From Colias croceus (lineage: Eukaryota > Arthropoda > Insecta > Lepidoptera > Pieridae), in the NCBI RefSeq assembly GCF_905220415.1, contig NC_059538.1:12710001-12774000 (forward strand): DNA of 64,000 nt, written 5' to 3'. The notes under the pieces are model-generated. The model worked only from the letters and a program-made list of their open reading frames with translations, was not told the origin of the DNA and did not search any database. This document shows positions 26,486 through 38,755 of the stretch, one piece after another; position 1 is the stretch's first letter, and each line of letters starts with the position of its first letter. A program made the translations under genes and the position numbers.

Positions 26486-26620
26486 GTGTGTGCCGAACAC
26501 ACGTGTGTCAGAAGTGAAACTACTTTGGCAAGATTCAAAGATACCAAAATCGTCGCCTTACTCCATGACATGACAGTATACCATTGCGCTAACTTGAAAT
26601 TTTACTCTCAATGCGCCTGA
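26486..26620 (+). repeat. Dispersed repeat, family 1 (copy 3)
   Basis: The fullest copy: GTGTGTGCCGAACACACGTG, CAGAAGTGAAACTACTTTGG, AAAATCGTCGCCTTACTCCA, then TTGAAATTTTACTCTCAATG. It matches 1193 and 22474. Confidence 0.65.
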
Positions 26621-26639
26621 GGAAGTTTTAGGTACTTCA

Positions 26640-27395
26640 GAGAAGAATTATTTTACCTTTTTATTTGAACCTTCTGATTTTTTCTAGATAACCTAGCATG
26701 TATTAAGGAGAACTAAGTATTAGAAAAGAACAATAGATTTAAATCCAGCTCTCAGACTATGTCGTCTAATAACAAGCCGGGACTTCCTTAACGAGGCTAA
26801 GTAATTATTAACTTCGAAAATCGTTCCGCCATATTTCACCAAAATAATCTCCTGACGGTGTAGGTGTAGGTACCTACTATAATTAATTTCTGTATTATTC
26901 TCACCTTACTAAACTAGCTTAAAATTCGGTTTTGCTTGCATAACGTTATATCAAAACGCTTGTAATATCTTGTCTGTAAGGGTAAGCATTTTTCTTCAAG
27001 ATGTGAAGGTAAAAAATGTCAATCTGATAAAGTAATTCTGTTCTATCGAGAACAGTTTTATCAAGTTAGCCGTAGGTAGATTGTAGGTATAATGTACTTA
27101 TGTAGTTACAACATAGGTTTACAATTATGAGAAAATTTGTGCTGTAAACTGTTTTGTAAATTTATGTATCTACCTAGTAGGTAGTAATCTGTGGTAGTAA
27201 TAGAATTCTCATTTGTTTTCATCAACATTCAACTTCATTGTTCGTGGCAAACACATCCGATATTATGAAACCGACTTATATGAAAATGTATTGTAATAAA
27301 TAATACTATTTATTTATTGTTATAATAATAATTTATAACAATAAATAAATACTTAAATAGTTAACTAAAAAAATCTAATACGATTGAATAAACGC
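26640..27395. other. Intergenic, no gene recognised
   Basis: AT-rich. At 27302-27354 an A/T palindrome (TATTTATTTATTGTTATAAT and complement) stands directly before the hAT element. No exon seen. Confidence 0.4.
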
Positions 27396-27403
27396 ATGCT
27401 TAC

Positions 27404-27574
27404 CAGTGCCGGCGTTAGGGGGGGGGGGGGGCTGAGGGGGCAATAGCCCAGGGCGACAAATTCTGGGGGGTGCCAAGATCTGAAGTTGGTTAACCTAACA
27501 CTTGATATTGCTTCCCTCGAGTGGGCGCCACAATATTTTCCCCCGGGGTGTCAGTGGCCCTTACGCCGGCACTG
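27404..27574. mobile_element. hAT-type MITE with exact 8-bp target duplication
   Basis: Terminal inverted repeats CAGTGCCGGCGTTAGGG and CCCTTACGCCGGCACTG bound 171 bp. The flanking octamer ATGCTTAC occurs directly on both sides (27396-27403 and 27575-27582). CAGTG termini and 8-bp duplications are diagnostic of the hAT superfamily. The body contains a run of 14 or more G. No transposase; mobilised in trans if at all. Confidence 0.92.
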
Positions 27575-28191
27575 ATGCTTACGTTGCTATAGATTTCAAG
27601 TTTAGCAATTAATGAAGAATAAAAAAGCCTCATTAAAATAAACGTGTTTGCGTAAAATAACTTCCTGCATTTTAATCCAAGCTTAAAAATTATAGATTTT
27701 AAACAAATGGTCGAGCAGACGCGTTTCATTTACCTATTTACATAGTGCCGAATTCTGTTTTACACGGATTTCCGTGCAATATTTTTTGACCCTTTCTGAC
27801 GTTGCTATAGGCTTTTAGGAGCGGTTCTTTTTGTTAACAATAATAGACAAAAACGTTTCTGATACCATTTTATATGAAAACTGACGAAAATTAAAAATAT
27901 ACGTTCTGAAATAGGTACAATGCTTAATATAAAGAAATACAACTTCCAATGTGCTTCTCGATACAATGATTATAATAATTCTTTCATATACATATTTTAA
28001 AACGTTAACGTTTATAAATCAATTACAAAAGAACCGTCGAATAAAAATATACTAAGATTAGTTTTACAAAGCCAAAACTTAATAAAATGGATACTTTTGA
28101 TTTTGGAAAGGAAATTACTGACACAGAAAACTAAACAATATTCGTTTTAATAATAATCTTGATAGTGTTGTACCTATTAGTCTCCATTTTT

Positions 28192-28610
28192 TTAACCGAC
28201 TTCAAAAAAAGGAGGAGGTTATCAATTCGACTGTATTTTTTTTTTATATATTTGTTACGCGATTACTCCGGCAATTATAAACCGATTTGAATAATTCTTT
28301 TTTTATTTGGTGGGTCATACGTCAGAGGTGGTCCCATTGTCACCAGGGCAGAATCTGATCATGGGATCCTAGGGAAATCGAGGGAAACCCTCAAATTTTG
28401 TAGGCATATACACTGTTTATCAGAAATTATCTTAACATAATAATATGTAGATTTTTGCATCTAATGGTCACCATCTGATGTTGCTGAGCGGATGATGAAT
28501 GATAGGAGTATGGGATCTCTGTAACAAAATTATGTAATACCATCGAATTTGAATGTGATTCTACTTCTCAGTCTAAATTTGTACATATAGGTATAGTCTT
28601 GAAGTCGGTT
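28192..28610. mobile_element. TTAA-CCGACTTC dispersed element
   Basis: Starts TTAACCGACTTCAAAAAAAG and ends GAAGTCGGTT, so the ends are inverted. The next block, GGAGGAGGTTATCAATTCG, is shared with 34988-35045 and, inverted, with 45021-45269. A common lepidopteran non-autonomous repeat; class not proven, although TTAA suggests piggyBac type. Confidence 0.65.
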
Positions 28611-29453
28611 TTTGTTTTTTTTTTTTCAAAAATTATATTATTGATACCTACTCTTAAAAATTGTATTATGCCTCTTTCACAGTAATTTCTCAATACATCT
28701 GTTGACCCTTGTCAGCTTCAAACTTGCTCCAAGTTTGAAAGAAAATTGTACACTATAGTAAGTAGATAGGAAACTACTAAGTTCCAAGCTAATAATTTCG
28801 GCTCATTTGTAACAGGATGGCGGTTCTACAGGGGTCTTAGTATGCAATGTCAAAAAGAAAAATGATGGTCAGAACTACCTACGTACCTAATCCTTTATAT
28901 TCCTAAAAAGAAAAGTAAAAAGAAGATTTTACGAGATAGGTAATTTTAAACTATGATTAACTTTTAAGAATTGGCAATTGAACTTACGAAATTCATCTAT
29001 AATGATACCAGTACCTAGATAAAGTTAATGTTGTTTTAAATACTAATTGACAGGTGTACGCAACATTTTAATGTAATGCGATATACATGTTCGCGAAATT
29101 GATTCGGGATTCAAATAATCCCCGCGGTCAGTTTGTATTGAATAACTGATTAAGAAGTTTTCGCAATTCCGCTAAATATATCTGGCTGGAGCCTGGATAT
29201 CTAACTAACCAAAAAATAAAACAATAGACTACAGACCCCAGCTACAGACCTACAGACTGGCCATAGATAAACATTTATTTGACTTCGCAAAAAGAACATT
29301 TATTAAACGCCAACGTTCTAAATCCAAATTTGGAAACTAGACTTCTTTTTCAGGCAATTTTAATTAAATATTATACTAAGCACTAAAAATTAAATTACAA
29401 TCAGTTTTCTAAGCCACGCACGGTAAGCAGCTAGTATGTTATCATATGTTATT
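28611..29453. other. Intergenic, no gene recognised
   Basis: No gene, repeat end or RNA structure that I can support. Confidence 0.4.
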
Positions 29454-29684
29454 AAGCTATTGCATAGCTTCTATCGCGGGCCTTGAGCGCAGGGACCGAA
29501 TCGAGAAATTCCGTAACGAAAAAACCTCACGCTCCCCACTCCGACGGGCGGAGGTGTGGCTCGAAGGCATAGCATGCAATAGCTTTACTCACAGAACTAT
29601 ATCTCGATAGTTCTGTGGCTTTACCCACAGAACATAATATGTGGCTTTACCGCGGCAGTCCCCGAGTGCCACACGTCGTTTTTT
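29454..29684 (+). repeat. Dispersed repeat, family 2 (tandem copy A, with insert)
   Basis: Begins AAGCTATTGCATAGCTTCTA and ends CCGAGTGCCACACGTCG with a T-run. Compared with copy B it carries a 62-bp insert (29589-29650) bounded by GCTTTAC repeats and containing a hairpin (ACAGAACTAT ... ATAGTTCTGT). The opening AAGCTATTGCAT is inverted near its 3' part (ATGCAATAGCTT). Confidence 0.75.
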
Positions 29685-29855
29685 AAGCTATTGCATAGCT
29701 TCTATCGCGGGCCTTGAGCGCGGGGACCGAATCGAGAAATTCCGTAACGAAAAAACCTCACGCTCCGCACTCCGACGGGCGGAGGTGAGGCTTGAAGGCA
29801 TATCATGCAATAGCTTTACCGCGGCAGTCCCCGAGTGCCACACGTCGTTTTTTTT
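29685..29855 (+). repeat. Dispersed repeat, family 2 (tandem copy B)
   Basis: Follows copy A head to tail with no spacer and lacks the 62-bp insert, so it defines the uninterrupted unit. It is nearly identical to the - strand copy at 4491-4657. Confidence 0.75.
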
Positions 29856-30829
29856 ATTATTGTGATAATATCATACCTACTCAGAGGAAAGATTTTTTGT
29901 TTGTTGGATATGAATTACTTAAATCTCAAACTTTGATCATTGAGTTAATATTATGTACTACTTTAATCGACTTTTTAAATTACCCTTAAAATAACCAGTT
30001 TAATTAAAGTTGACCGATTTACATAAAATAAATTAATAGGTATGTAGGTACTTTGTGTGTTATTTTATATCTCGAATCAAACCGTTCGAAGCCGAAGCAA
30101 GCGCCTAGCAACCTTCAAAAAAATACAAATGTTACGAACCACACGAACCGTGTATCCAAAGATTATAATAATATTGCATGCGCCTTTACAATAATAACGC
30201 AAACATGGTAAATCAATTTCCACGTAATTGCTCGTTGCTGTTTACAAGATCCAATAATGCGATGCTTCAATGATCCATAAAATTTATAACATATTAATAT
30301 TATAATTATTTAGTAATAATTAGTATATAGGTATAATATTATTTTAACATAAATTTAATATATTAAACATTAATTTATAATAATATATTATAAATCAATG
30401 TTCTTTAAATTGTAATAAATATTATTTGCACTAAGTACCTACGTCATTTAGCTACTATTATGTATTCTGTGCCTACGTATTAACATATTTTTTTTTCGAC
30501 AATAATTGAAAACATTTAATCGGCTGAACCGCCAGCGTCAGTTGAAAACTTGCTGAAAAGAAACCGTTAATTGAAGTGAAACTTCTTTATCGGGGTTGGA
30601 AAAAAATTTAGTGTAGGTAACATTTTTCCACTTTTCGTTACGCGTGACATTTTTCCGTTACGCGCCATCTTCTTTTTATCCCTACCACGCTAAGAGCAAT
30701 AAACCTATAGAGTTCTTATATTGAGACAGAACAAAATACATATTTTCTAATCTACTTACTCTTAGTCAATAACAGCATAAGCCAGATTGAGATAGCGATA
30801 GAGTATCTGCACTGTCTTCAAACGTAGCG
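29856..30829. other. Intergenic, no gene recognised
   Basis: Very AT-rich at 30285-30420. Two copies of ACATTTTTCC near GTTACGCG occur at about 30620-30665, a small local duplication. Confidence 0.4.
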
Positions 30830-31031
30830 CGCCGGCAGTCAGTTTGTTTCCAACCAGCTGGTGGGCTCAGTGCGTCAAGTGTTTTTAACGAAATATTTAG
30901 AAAATATAAAGTGTACAGTGTTTCTTTTTATTTGTCAGTGTGCTAAAATAACTATTGTATGTTTAGCAACCGGCTATCACTAGTCGAATGGGAGTTTTGG
31001 ATAAAAACAATGTAAAAATATCTTTCCATCG
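30830..31031 (+). promoter_or_regulatory. Candidate promoter and non-coding first exon (1)
   Basis: CG-rich sequence with two TCAGT initiator-like sites (GGCAGTCAGTTTGTTTCC and GGGCTCAGTGCGTC), followed about 165-200 bp later by a strong splice donor, CCATCG|GTAAGTG, at 31031/31032. The next downstream + strand gene is peroxiredoxin, whose coding exon has an acceptor before its ATG. This is an inference from motifs; no transcript evidence. Confidence 0.35.
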
Positions 31032-31805
31032 GTAAGTGATTTTCAGCAAATTGATAAATATTTATGTTTTAAACCTATCTGAAGGTTTTATCAAGCGCTT
31101 TTTTGTAATTTTATGTTGTAACTGTAACATTTACCCACTTTATGGGGTTGTGGAATATAAAATAATGAAATAATTTTTAAAAAACGTCACAATAATATCA
31201 CGTTTGGCATTTTGTTTACCACCGTAGTGTTGTAACACATCTAGCGTATATTATCGATTTATGACAAAAAATCTATTTCATATTAACGTTGATTTATTTA
31301 TTTTGTTTCATAAATCAGATTTATATGTAGTTGTTGTTGCAAATAATAGATGTAAATTTTTTACCGCAGGAAAATAAAACATACCACGTGGTTGTTTTAT
31401 TTGCCCTATGTGTTTTAGTTTTCGTTTGTTGTTTATTAATTTCTCTTTCAGATTATTAATAAATTCATTTTGTTTTAGATTTCCAGAGCTAAATAAAAAA
31501 TGGGTATAAAACGTGAGACATGAGTTGATTGGACGCCGCCACAATTTGCAATATTGTGTTCACTGCATTTCGAGCCTACGTGTTATCAAGATGGATACTC
31601 TAGAAGAATTGTGCAATCTTACGCTTACGTTTTTTTTGTTCCTGTAGATAATAAATACATTTGATTAAAGAGAGTGAATTTTTATTTTGAAATTTTTTAC
31701 ACATAAGTTACCTACTTTAAATGTGTAACTATGTGAAAATTAAACGGTTGATTAAATGACAGTTCTCATAGATGAGAAACTACTATTGAAATACATACTT
31801 ATTAT

Positions 31806-31967
31806 ACATGCGTTTTCAAAGAAAAACCCGCATAGTTCCCATTCCTGTTGGATTTACGGGATCAAAAGTAATTTTTCCAAATTTCATTGTAATCGGTTTA
31901 GTAGTATTCGCGTGAAAGAGTAACAAACATCCATCCTCACAAACTTTCGCTTTATTAGTAGGATGTT
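31806..31967 (-). mobile_element. Helitron, truncated at its 3' side
   Basis: The + strand shows AAAGAAAAACCCGCATAGTT and ATTGTAATCGGTTTAGTAGT to CTTTCGC, matching the complement of the copy at 41063. The terminal GC hairpin is missing. Confidence 0.6.
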
Positions 31968-32129
31968 AGGAAAATGTTTTCATTAAGACTGTCCTTTTAT
32001 TAACTTGTTAAAATGCTGCATGATTCCTTCATGCTGACTGTGCCTTTCTCCTCACTCCTTTAACTTTATCATCATTTCCTTCTTTATTTTAAATTACATT
32101 TCAAGTTTTAAAATTTCTTTTATAATGTA

Positions 32130-32304
32130 CTAACTTTCCGCCCGCGTTTTTAAAGAAAATCCTGCACAGTTCCCGTTCACGTGGGATTTCCGGGATAAAA
32201 CCTAACCTATGTGTGTATGTACAAAATTTCATTGTAATAGGTTCCGCAGTGAAAGAGTAACATCCCTTCTCACATAATTTCGCATTTATTATATACGTAG
32301 GATT
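32130..32304 (-). mobile_element. Non-autonomous Helitron
   Basis: The complement of a subfamily-A/41063-like copy: CTAACTTTCCGCCCGCG at the 3' terminus, then CACAGTTCCCGTTCACGTGG and TCTCACATAATTTCGC. The terminus is CTAA-like rather than CTAG. Confidence 0.65.
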
Positions 32305-33132
32305 AAACAAATAATGTATTCAACTGAAATTAATTATAAGTTTTGTTTTTTATTATTTATTATTTCACGACACCGTAAATGCAAAATACATTCACGATTT
32401 TATCGATTGAAGCACATCCCATCACTATCACCTTCTATCTATCTAAATACGTACCTATAGTAAAAATGGTGCCATGACTATGTTGAAACGTAGCTTGTTG
32501 TCTATAGCTGTCTCATTCTTTCATACGACGTTTTCTTTAGATAGAGAGAAACAAATATATGTAAATTGTATACGCTCGATACAAGTACTCTATAGGTTTA
32601 TTGCTCTTAGCTACCACGCGTGATTTGACGTATTTCTAATTTCACAGAAAAACATAATAATATAGTAAATTATTTTTTGAAAAAAAAGATCATAAAGAAA
32701 TTTCACTTCTTACGTGTGTACACTAGTACACGCACACATTTTTCGTTTTAAGTTATAATATTGTTTGTTGGTAGTAGTCCTGTGCAGCGTTTTGAAAGAA
32801 AATATTAAATTCATTTTCATAATATTGTTAAAATGAAATTGAAAGACAAAAATTACCCAAGTACTAAATTTCGCGAATAGTCCCATGTCATATTATTATT
32901 ATTAATGAAATATGAATCAATCGAGACTGAATTAAGGAAATTAGAATACGGTTAATTTTATATATTTTTTTAATTCTTGAATACACATAACACAATTTAT
33001 TAGTATAAAATAAATTTAAGTGGCATAATGACTTGACCATAATGATTTACCTCTTACTGATAACCTTTTTTTATGGAGAACTTGCTGGCAATTCTTTTAT
33101 CTTATCTGTGGACGTTGACGTATTTGAAATTC

Positions 33133-33240
33133 ATGCGGCCGGCCGCCGGCTGTCAGTTCACAGTTGTCATTCGCACGCCAACGTTTCCTGAGCAAGTTCG
33201 TTGCCGCAAATTCTCTACGCCTCATTTAATTTAAATTACT
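33133..33240 (+). promoter_or_regulatory. Candidate promoter and non-coding first exon (2)
   Basis: A CG-rich island (GCGGCCGGCCGCCGGC) precedes an initiator-like GTCAGTTCACAGTTG. About 90 bp later a donor follows (AAATTACT|GTGAGTAC at 33240/33241). No ATG starts a long frame. It could be the 5' UTR exon of the peroxiredoxin gene 8.1 kb downstream. Inference only. Confidence 0.38.
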
Positions 33241-34200
33241 GTGAGTACTTTTTAACTATAAATAATTGATAAAGATTATGTAAAAATTACTTACAGCACA
33301 ACGATAACTAACTGATGCTTTGCATCAATAGGGAACCTGTTCTAGATTTTTTCTTTTGTTACCGACAATGACTACCTACAGATTCATCTAGAAATATGTA
33401 ACTACGCTTCCTATTGGTACAATAGATAACTACACATTCAATTGGCTTTATTTTAAGCAGTTTTATGCCGTTGATGCGTTATTTATTGTTTTTATCTTAA
33501 ATCGTTTCCGATGAAATTTTTCTAGAGATGTTTTCGCGGAAGTAATCTTATAGGATTTTTTTCTAACAAATTCCTTTGGATCAAAGGTTAATATGATGCA
33601 AGAGGTATCGAATAGAAAAAGAGAACGCAGCGATTCAGGCAATGAGCAATTAGGAAATGTAGCAAAAAAGGTCCTTATTTCAAGGTTAGTCAATGACGTG
33701 GTGTAGGGATAACGCATGTAATGGATCAGTGAGAAAATTTGGAGTTGAATGCTTGTTTGTCTATTACAATGGGAAAGGATACTGTTCAAATTGCATAACA
33801 TTGATTTTGGATTGACAAACAAGGTCTAATATCTTTGTTTCAAAGTATTGCATATGGTAGATTTTATCATGGAATCAAGTATGTTATGCTTAAATCTTAT
33901 CCAATACCGCAATTGATTAAAATTTACTTAATTTTGAATTTCAAAATTATCTATCATTACTCGCACAAAGTCTGCTTTCAATTATATTATTTTTAGATAA
34001 CTAGAAATTATTGCTCTGATTACTGCATGGCTATCTGCATGTATGTTGATTAAATAGATTATTCCAACATACAATAGATTTTCTTTATCAGTTAAAACAT
34101 AAGTGGAATGTAATAGTATTGAGATAAATTGTGTGAGTAATAATAAAAGATTAGCGTTTTATCTACATTGTGTTGAATGTGCACTCAACTTGTTAAAATC
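33241..34200. other. No gene recognised
   Basis: AT-rich, intron-like or intergenic. The open frame on - at 33463-33822 has no recognisable domain and probably arises by chance. Confidence 0.4.
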
Positions 34201-34280
34201 CTTCAGCCCCCGGAATCACAGACAATAGAAAATTGATTGTGTTGTGGTCTCATTGGGCCGCTCGGTGGTCAAGGGGTTAA
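34201..34280 (+). repeat. Small TTAA-ended repeat (copy 2)
   Basis: CAGCCCCCGGAATCACAGAC and TTGTGTTGTGGTC followed by GGGGTTAA match 19432-19515. The left TTAA is lost in this copy. Confidence 0.5.
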
Positions 34281-34987
34281 TTACTCTTGAAAAAGATTTA
34301 AAATAATTATGTCTAGGTATGGTTAATACAATACAATAGAAAACAATTTTTTTAAACTACCCTCATTATTCTATACATGATTTACATAATTTTTTATCAA
34401 GCATAAAGTAATGTTTTATCTTTAAAAATAAGTAGAATTATAGTTTACAACACTAATGTGTGAAGTTTGTGCTATACGATATATAGCTATATAAATTTAT
34501 CAATATGTGATAATACTATCTTCAAGAACCATACAGTTTATGACTTAAGTGTTTTAAAATTTTATGGGAGGAAAACATGTTAGGTCAAATATTATCATAC
34601 CATATAAAATTTTAACTTATCTTGTAAACTATAATTTTTAATATCATTTTTTTCATATGACAGAAATTACCTCTCTCAAATTATTATCAATTACAATAGC
34701 AAAGATTGATTCAAAACTTTAAATATGAATGACACAGCACTATGTCTTTAAATGTTATTATTTTAAATTATCTTAATGTAAATAGACTCGTTAAACAAGA
34801 CTAGATAGACTGTTTACCATTATCATCGATCAGAGACAAACAGATATACTAAAACATCTATTTTTATTCAGTATTCTCTCTTATCCGTCTATCTCTCCGT
34901 ATTCTCTCTATTTCTATAAACATTTTAATAACTCAACAGAATTAAATTCATTTCAAATTTGTTCCATGGTTAAAATGTAGATTAATT

Positions 34988-35045
34988 TTAACCGACTTCA
35001 AAAAAAAGAGGAGGTTATCAATTCGGCCGGTATGTTTTTTTTTAG
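34988..35045 (+). mobile_element. End fragment of TTAA-CCGACTTC element
   Basis: Only the 5' terminus is present (TTAACCGACTTCAAAAAAAA, then GAGGAGGTTATCAATTCGG). No matching opposite end is nearby. Confidence 0.6.
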
Positions 35046-35431
35046 AATAATATATACTTCTATGTTGCAAGAATGTACAGTTATGTTAATCATCCATATA
35101 GTGGAAGATTACCATAATATAATACTTGTTTCTATTACTTGCAAAATACCAAGTAAACTTGTAATGATGCTATAAATGCATTTTAGTGATGAAATATAAT
35201 GTAACATTGTTACAAATTTCACAATATATTGTGACGTTGCTTTATGACCTCAAGTACTTAAATTTGTGTTTCAATTAACACCAATACTTATATTATAAAG
35301 GCAAATATGACTCACAAGGCCTATTGGACAATTCTATTAGAGAATATTAAATTATAACAATCAAAGTAAAGTATGACAAAAAACGAATATTTACTTTTAT
35401 CATCAGAGACAGACCATATACTAGACCACTA

Positions 35432-35536
35432 TGGACTGAGTCTGTGTTCCCCGATGAGTACAATATGTAGGTATTCAAGAGGAGAGTGAACAGGTACATT
35501 CAAGGGAAGCGCGCTCCATCTAAGGCCACATCTTAG
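35432..35536 (+). pseudogene. LINE reverse transcriptase C-terminal fragment
   Basis: The + frame reads WTESVFPDEYNM, a stop, then VFKRRVNRYIQGKRAPSK and a final stop. The pattern SVFP..YN..VFK..VN....GKRAP resembles the extreme C-terminus of lepidopteran non-LTR retrotransposon ORF2 proteins, recognised from general pattern rather than alignment. One in-frame stop and heavy 5' truncation make it dead. Confidence 0.55.
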
Positions 35537-37778
35537 CTTACCATCAGTTGAGATATGCAATATTAAAAATATATATATTTTAGAGAATACCATAAATCAA
35601 TTTATCACATCTAGATAACAATCTTGACTATAAAAATTAAAATAATTAAATAACTATTAAATTATTCAATAAACTTCAAGATATTAACTAGTTGGATATA
35701 ATAAATTAATGCAAATGATCATTTCCATATTAATAGTGTTATTCAATTCATATTATGAATTATTAATTCTTATTAGAGCTCTTATTTCTGGAACAATACA
35801 CAATACTTTGTAGAGATATAGTTGAATGGTTAGTTCCACTTTACTTTCATGAATGATCTTAAATTTAATAATTATAATATTTCTTAGTTACAATAAACAT
35901 CTTGTATCTTCTAGATCTTGAGATAAACAATTTACTTATAATATATAGATCGCTTACAAACATTGAAACATACAATTTTTAATGAGAAAAGTAAAATGCA
36001 ACAATAAAAATATCCCTAATTACAATTAAAGTTCATTACACTTTTAAGTATTCGAACTGTTTCAATTGTATTACAATATATAAACTAATTAGCATGTATT
36101 ATCGAACAGCTGACTAAATTATCAAGTAACAATGGCAATGGAACACAAGTGTTATTGCCGAGGAGATGAAGGGAATGCCCTTGATCTGGCCAAGCCTGAG
36201 CATCTGATGCCCATGATGAGACCGTTTTCTATGAGGTTTTGATACTTTTACTATGTAGTTTTGTGTAGTTGAGCAAGTATCAAAATGTGTTGGTCACAGT
36301 AATTTGGGGTAGTGGTTTAATTGTTTTTCAGTGTATGTAAACCAGAAAACCTCGTGCCCATGACGAGACCATTGTCTATAAGTTTTGTTTATTGTGTAGT
36401 GTGTAGCGCTGGCCATTCGGCAAGCATCAAAGGTTGCAGTTGTTTTTAGATAGTGCATTTAAATTGTTATGAAGCATATGTTATTATGCATAGTTAGATT
36501 GTTTATATTTGATGTAGTATGTATATAAAAATGTTAGAATTAAATTGGAAATTGAGTAGCGGGATATAGTAGAATATTTTTTTTTAATAGAGTGCATAGT
36601 ATCATATATGCACAAAACAAGAAATTACTTATAAAATAATAATTAAGAAAATGTAAGATAATAATGTTGACCAAAACTGCATTGATAAAAGTTTATAGTA
36701 AGGTACTTATTTGAATTAGTGTCTATAATAATACTTATAATTTTTTTTAAAGTAAAAACTAAATTTTATAAAGTTATTTGAAACAATTATCACATTGATA
36801 ATTAAATGATATTAATCACTTCAAAGATAATTCTATCGTTTATATAGGTCAGGGTCACAATAATAATCAATATTTTAAACTTCGTCGCGTCAGCTGTTTA
36901 GTTCAAGTAGATTTTTTCACATTGGTTTAATTATTTATTAATTGTGATTTGTGAGAAAATGTCCAGCTTTCAAATGTTATAACTTATATGCAATAATTTG
37001 TACATCATTGTCCTTGTCTCCTTATGTGATATGGGGCAAAATATTTTAGTAATCTACCTTCTTTATTTTGTGCCTAACTGAAATAAAAGATGTGTTACTT
37101 TAGAAATCTTGGTACTTGATACCAAACCCACGGCCTTGTGGTTAACGCCTGGCCATAACTCTTCTACTATATAGGCGTAATGTCAATGTTTAATAATATA
37201 ATTTTTTATTTTTTTTAATTCACCATTGAGTGAAATAAATTTTATTAAATGTAACGTTTTCCGGGTTGTTATTATATTTCTAGTTATTTTGCAATGAGGA
37301 AATGCGTTTGAATCTAATTGTATTTCGATTTCGATTTGGTTAAACCTTGATTTTTGTAATTGAAATTGTTGTATCTATTGACGTATTCAGTCAACAAATT
37401 TACAGGGATATAGGAATGAATTGTGCGTGAATATTGAACATTTGTTATTTATCCAAATTTAAGTTTATATAAATTACACCCTACTTTAACAGACTTTTGT
37501 CTCCTTTATACGTGTTAATGCACAAATAGGTACTTATCGTTTCATTTATCGATTTTTAAGGTATGTGTTAGCCTTCTGGAATTTTCTATTCTTCCACCGG
37601 AGTTCTTAACTTTGACGTCATACAACAACCTCGAGGTACTCATACCTATGACGTCATAGCCACTGTGTTTATTCACATAAATTATATAATTGTGGTTATA
37701 AATTACCAATATTCCATAATGGCTATTTGCTATGCGTAATATTTCGGCAGGCTGACTGAGAATTTTTACAGAAGAATA
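35537..37778. other. No gene recognised
   Basis: AT-rich. A local near-duplication lies at 36185-36240 and 36345-36400 (TGCCCATGATGAGACCG versus TGCCCATGACGAGACCA). Nothing codes convincingly. Confidence 0.4.
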
Positions 37779-37959
37779 TCTATACTAATATTATAAATGC
37801 GAAAGTAACTGTCTGTCTGTCTGTTACTCAATCACGCCCAAACTACTGAACCAATTTGCATGAAATTTGGTATGGAGATATTTTGATACCCGAGAAAGGA
37901 CATAGGCTACCTTTTATTGCGAAATATGTACCATGGGCGAAGCCGGGGCGGACCACTAG
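37779..37959 (+). mobile_element. Non-autonomous Helitron, complete, subfamily A/D hybrid
   Basis: 5' TCTATACTAATATTATAAAT, the GTCT repeat, ACTGAACCAATTTGCATGAA and GATACCCGAGAAAGGACAT; 3' GGGCGAAGCCGGGGCGGACC then CTAG|T. The front half is subfamily A and the 3' end is the subfamily D type. Confidence 0.8.
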
Positions 37960-38581
37960 TATTTAATAAATTTCAGTTCATTGAAATTAGTTACTACGCT
38001 TGAATTTTACTTCTTTCAATGGGATAATATTATTATATTTGAAACAAATGCTCTAAACAACAATCCCAATTCCCTAGATTAGCTCTCATACTAATAATAG
38101 CAAGTACTAACTGTGTACTAACGTACAAACTTTGACTACAGAAACATTTCTAATCCCTTCGGATTGGTTCACATGTAATTAACTGAACCAAACCACAGCA
38201 ATTATAAACGAGTACGTTTTAACTTTTAATGTTATATCGTGTTTCCCTAGAGAGTAATTCATAGTGTTGTTACATTTTAGGTTGATCGCTTGATGTATGT
38301 GTTAAAACTCGTTATAGAAGTGACCTCATTATCGTAAATTGATGCTTCAATGTTGACTTGTATTAGAATTAAATACCATTATTTACCTACTGAGTACTGA
38401 CGTTAGTACAAGTCAATGTGCATTGAGGAAAACATACAAATAAATTAATAAAGTACCAAAACTAGTCGATCGCGCTATTAAGTGTTTTATGATAGATTCA
38501 GCAAAAACAATTAGTGCCAATTTCAAGACTGTATTTCATTATTTATAGTTTAAAATAATTAAAGATTCTACTTAGCCTTAA

Positions 38582-38755
38582 TCTTCTTATATTATATAAA
38601 AGAATCGCAAAATGTGTTGGTAAGCGCATAACTCGAGAACGGCTGAACCGATTTCGATAATTCTTTTTATATTATATTCCTTGAAGTACGAGGATGGTTC
38701 TTATGTAGAGAAAACGTAAACATGTACCACGGGCGAAGCCGGGGCGGACCGCTAG
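38582..38755 (+). mobile_element. Helitron tandem copy 1, subfamily D
   Basis: Contains AAATGTGTTGGTAAGCGCAT and CGAGAACGGCTGAACCGATT and ends CGGGGCGGACCG then CTAG. It is followed with no spacer by the TC start of the second copy. Confidence 0.75.

Noticed and set aside
33463..33822. 119-residue - frame
   Set aside because: No domain, low-complexity AT-rich composition, and lies where an intron of a + strand gene is more likely.
37125..37160. tRNA-derived SINE head (GGCCTTGTGGTTAACGCC)
   Set aside because: Resembles box A only; no box B at the right distance and no acceptor stem.
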